Positions 41,644-42,253 of a stretch of 42,253 nt of DNA are shown here, in pieces (the first letter of the stretch is position 1; each line of letters opens with the position of its first letter). Below the pieces are notes generated by a model. That model did not search any database. It had not been told where the DNA came from and saw nothing but the letters and a program-made list of their open reading frames with translations. This stretch comes from an uncultured Parabacteroides sp. Lineage in GTDB: Bacteria > Bacteroidota > Bacteroidia > Bacteroidales > Tannerellaceae. Both the position numbers and the translations under genes were made by a program. The stretch spans positions 1-42,253 of the forward strand of contig NZ_CABUOD010000042.1 of the NCBI RefSeq assembly GCF_902493135.1. Reading direction: 5' to 3'.

Positions 41644-41913
41644 TTATTTCATTAAATCGGTTACGTAAGGAAGCAACGCCAAGTGACGAGCTCTTTTAAC
41701 AGCCTGAGCGATACGACGCTGGAATTTCAAAGAAGTACCCGTGATACGACGCGGAAGAATCTTACCCTGTTCGTTCAGGAATTTCTTCAAGAATTCAGGA
41801 TCTTTGTAATCGATATACTTGATACCGTTCTTTTTGAAACGGCAATATTTTTTCTTTTTAACGTCTACTGAAGGCGGAGTCAAATATCTGATTTCTGATT
41901 GAGTTGCTGCCAT
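41644..41913 (-). CDS. rpsR: 30S ribosomal protein S18
   Basis: S18 pairs with S6 on the platform of the small subunit. The 89-residue protein has a short basic N-terminal stretch (DVKKKKYCRFKKNG), the family core YIDYKDPEFLKKFL, and the helix-turn region ITGTSLKFQRRIAQAVKRARHLALLPY. The start codon lies 2 nt from the rpsF stop. Confidence 0.97.
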   Translation of the reverse strand: MAATQSEIRYLTPPSVDVKKKKYCRFKKNGIKYIDYKDPEFLKKFLNEQGKILPRRITGTSLKFQRRIAQAVKRARHLALLPYVTDLMK

Positions 41914-41915
41914 GA

Positions 41916-42253
41916 TTAATTCTCCTTTACTGTTTCTTTAGATGATTTCAAACTTCTTCTCTTTGCTGCATATTCTGCCGCATATTTATCCTGGCGGAAA
42001 GTCAGGAAGCGAATCACACGTTCGTCACGACGGAAATTGACTTCCAATGTAGCGATTGTTTCCGGATTTGCTTTGAATTCAACCAACTGGTAGAAGCCTG
42101 TTGTTTTCTTGTCGATAGGATAAGCTAATTTGCGCAAACCCCAATTTTCTTCGTTCACGATTTCAGCCCCCTGTTCTTTCAGGATGTTCGTGAATTTTTC
42201 TACCGCTTCCTTCATCTGAGCGTCAGACAAAACGGGAGTCAAAATGAAAACGG
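41916..42253 (-). CDS. rpsF: 30S ribosomal protein S6, N-terminus beyond the window
   Basis: S6 binds 16S rRNA together with S18. The visible 112 codons include LTPVLSDAQMKEAVEKF, NEENWGLRKLAYPI and FRRDERVIRFLTF. The frame stays open to the right edge (VFILTPVLS), and the real start, probably about nine codons further, is outside the window. The internal GTG-like starts should not be used. It is the first gene of the ribosomal operon. Confidence 0.95.
   Translation of the reverse strand, partial: VFILTPVLSDAQMKEAVEKFTNILKEQGAEIVNEENWGLRKLAYPIDKKTTGFYQLVEFKANPETIATLEVNFRRDERVIRFLTFRQDKYAAEYAAKRRSLKSSKETVKEN

Overview
The window looks like chromosome of a gut-type Bacteroidales, most likely Parabacteroides or a close relative. 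Several signs point this way: -7 boxes of the Bacteroidetes type (TAnnTTTG) before many genes, no Shine-Dalgarno sequences, a SusC-like TonB receptor, a six-bladed beta-propeller protein, a DPS-like 'thioferritin', and a carbamoyltransferase of the Bacteroides N-succinylornithine type. The genus is inferred from protein resemblance only. Gene density is high, most genes are housekeeping, and no phage, integrase, transposase, tRNA, rRNA or CRISPR array was seen.

Layout. 0.2-1.3 kb: DPS-like ferritin and mscL. 1.4-4.2 kb (minus): methionine aminopeptidase, an AI-2E/PerM permease and outer-membrane phospholipase A. 4.4-6.2 kb: a membrane-anchored MutS-family ATPase. 6.3-9.3 kb (minus): proline catabolism (proline dehydrogenase, P5C dehydrogenase). 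9.4-17.4 kb (plus): ferredoxin, an XRE-cupin regulator, an AMP-forming acyl-CoA ligase, proB, a small membrane protein, proA, N-succinylornithine carbamoyltransferase and a type II NADH dehydrogenase. 17.4-23 kb (minus): TonB receptor, a small acidic lipoprotein, a long-chain acyl-CoA ligase and a beta-propeller protein. 23.1-28.0 kb (plus): a gutted beta-propeller relic, a PagL-like lipid A deacylase, mtaB, a LpxL-type acyltransferase and a family 2 glycosyltransferase. 28.1-31.0 kb (minus): MarC protein, [FeFe]-hydrogenase, folB. 31.1 kb: bactofilin. 31.6-42.3 kb (minus): 4-alpha-glucanotransferase, B12-dependent ribonucleotide reductase, dnaA, MlaD, an N-acetylmuramoyl-L-alanine amidase, and rplI-rpsR-rpsF running off the right edge.

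How the genes fit together. Proline is both made (proB, proA) and degraded (PRODH, P5CDH) within 9 kb, and the carbamoyltransferase links the region to arginine synthesis through succinylated intermediates. A second theme is envelope lipid handling: phospholipase A, PagL-like deacylase, LpxL-like acyltransferase, MlaD and a long-chain acyl-CoA ligase. A third is anaerobic redox chemistry: ferredoxin, [FeFe]-hydrogenase and NDH-2.

The least expected signals are non-coding. Two intergenic regions 21 kb apart carry the same 22-bp-period palindromic repeat family, one copy crisp (9675-9806) and one decayed (30396-30461). A 170-bp element at 30458-30627 has perfect 28-bp terminal inverted repeats enclosing a perfect 39-bp palindrome and overlaps the end of folB. 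A beta-propeller gene has lost its whole middle in frame, and a 32-codon orphan coding tail follows the hydrogenase stop codon. I did not find a clear new multi-gene system; the repeat family is the best candidate for something poorly described.
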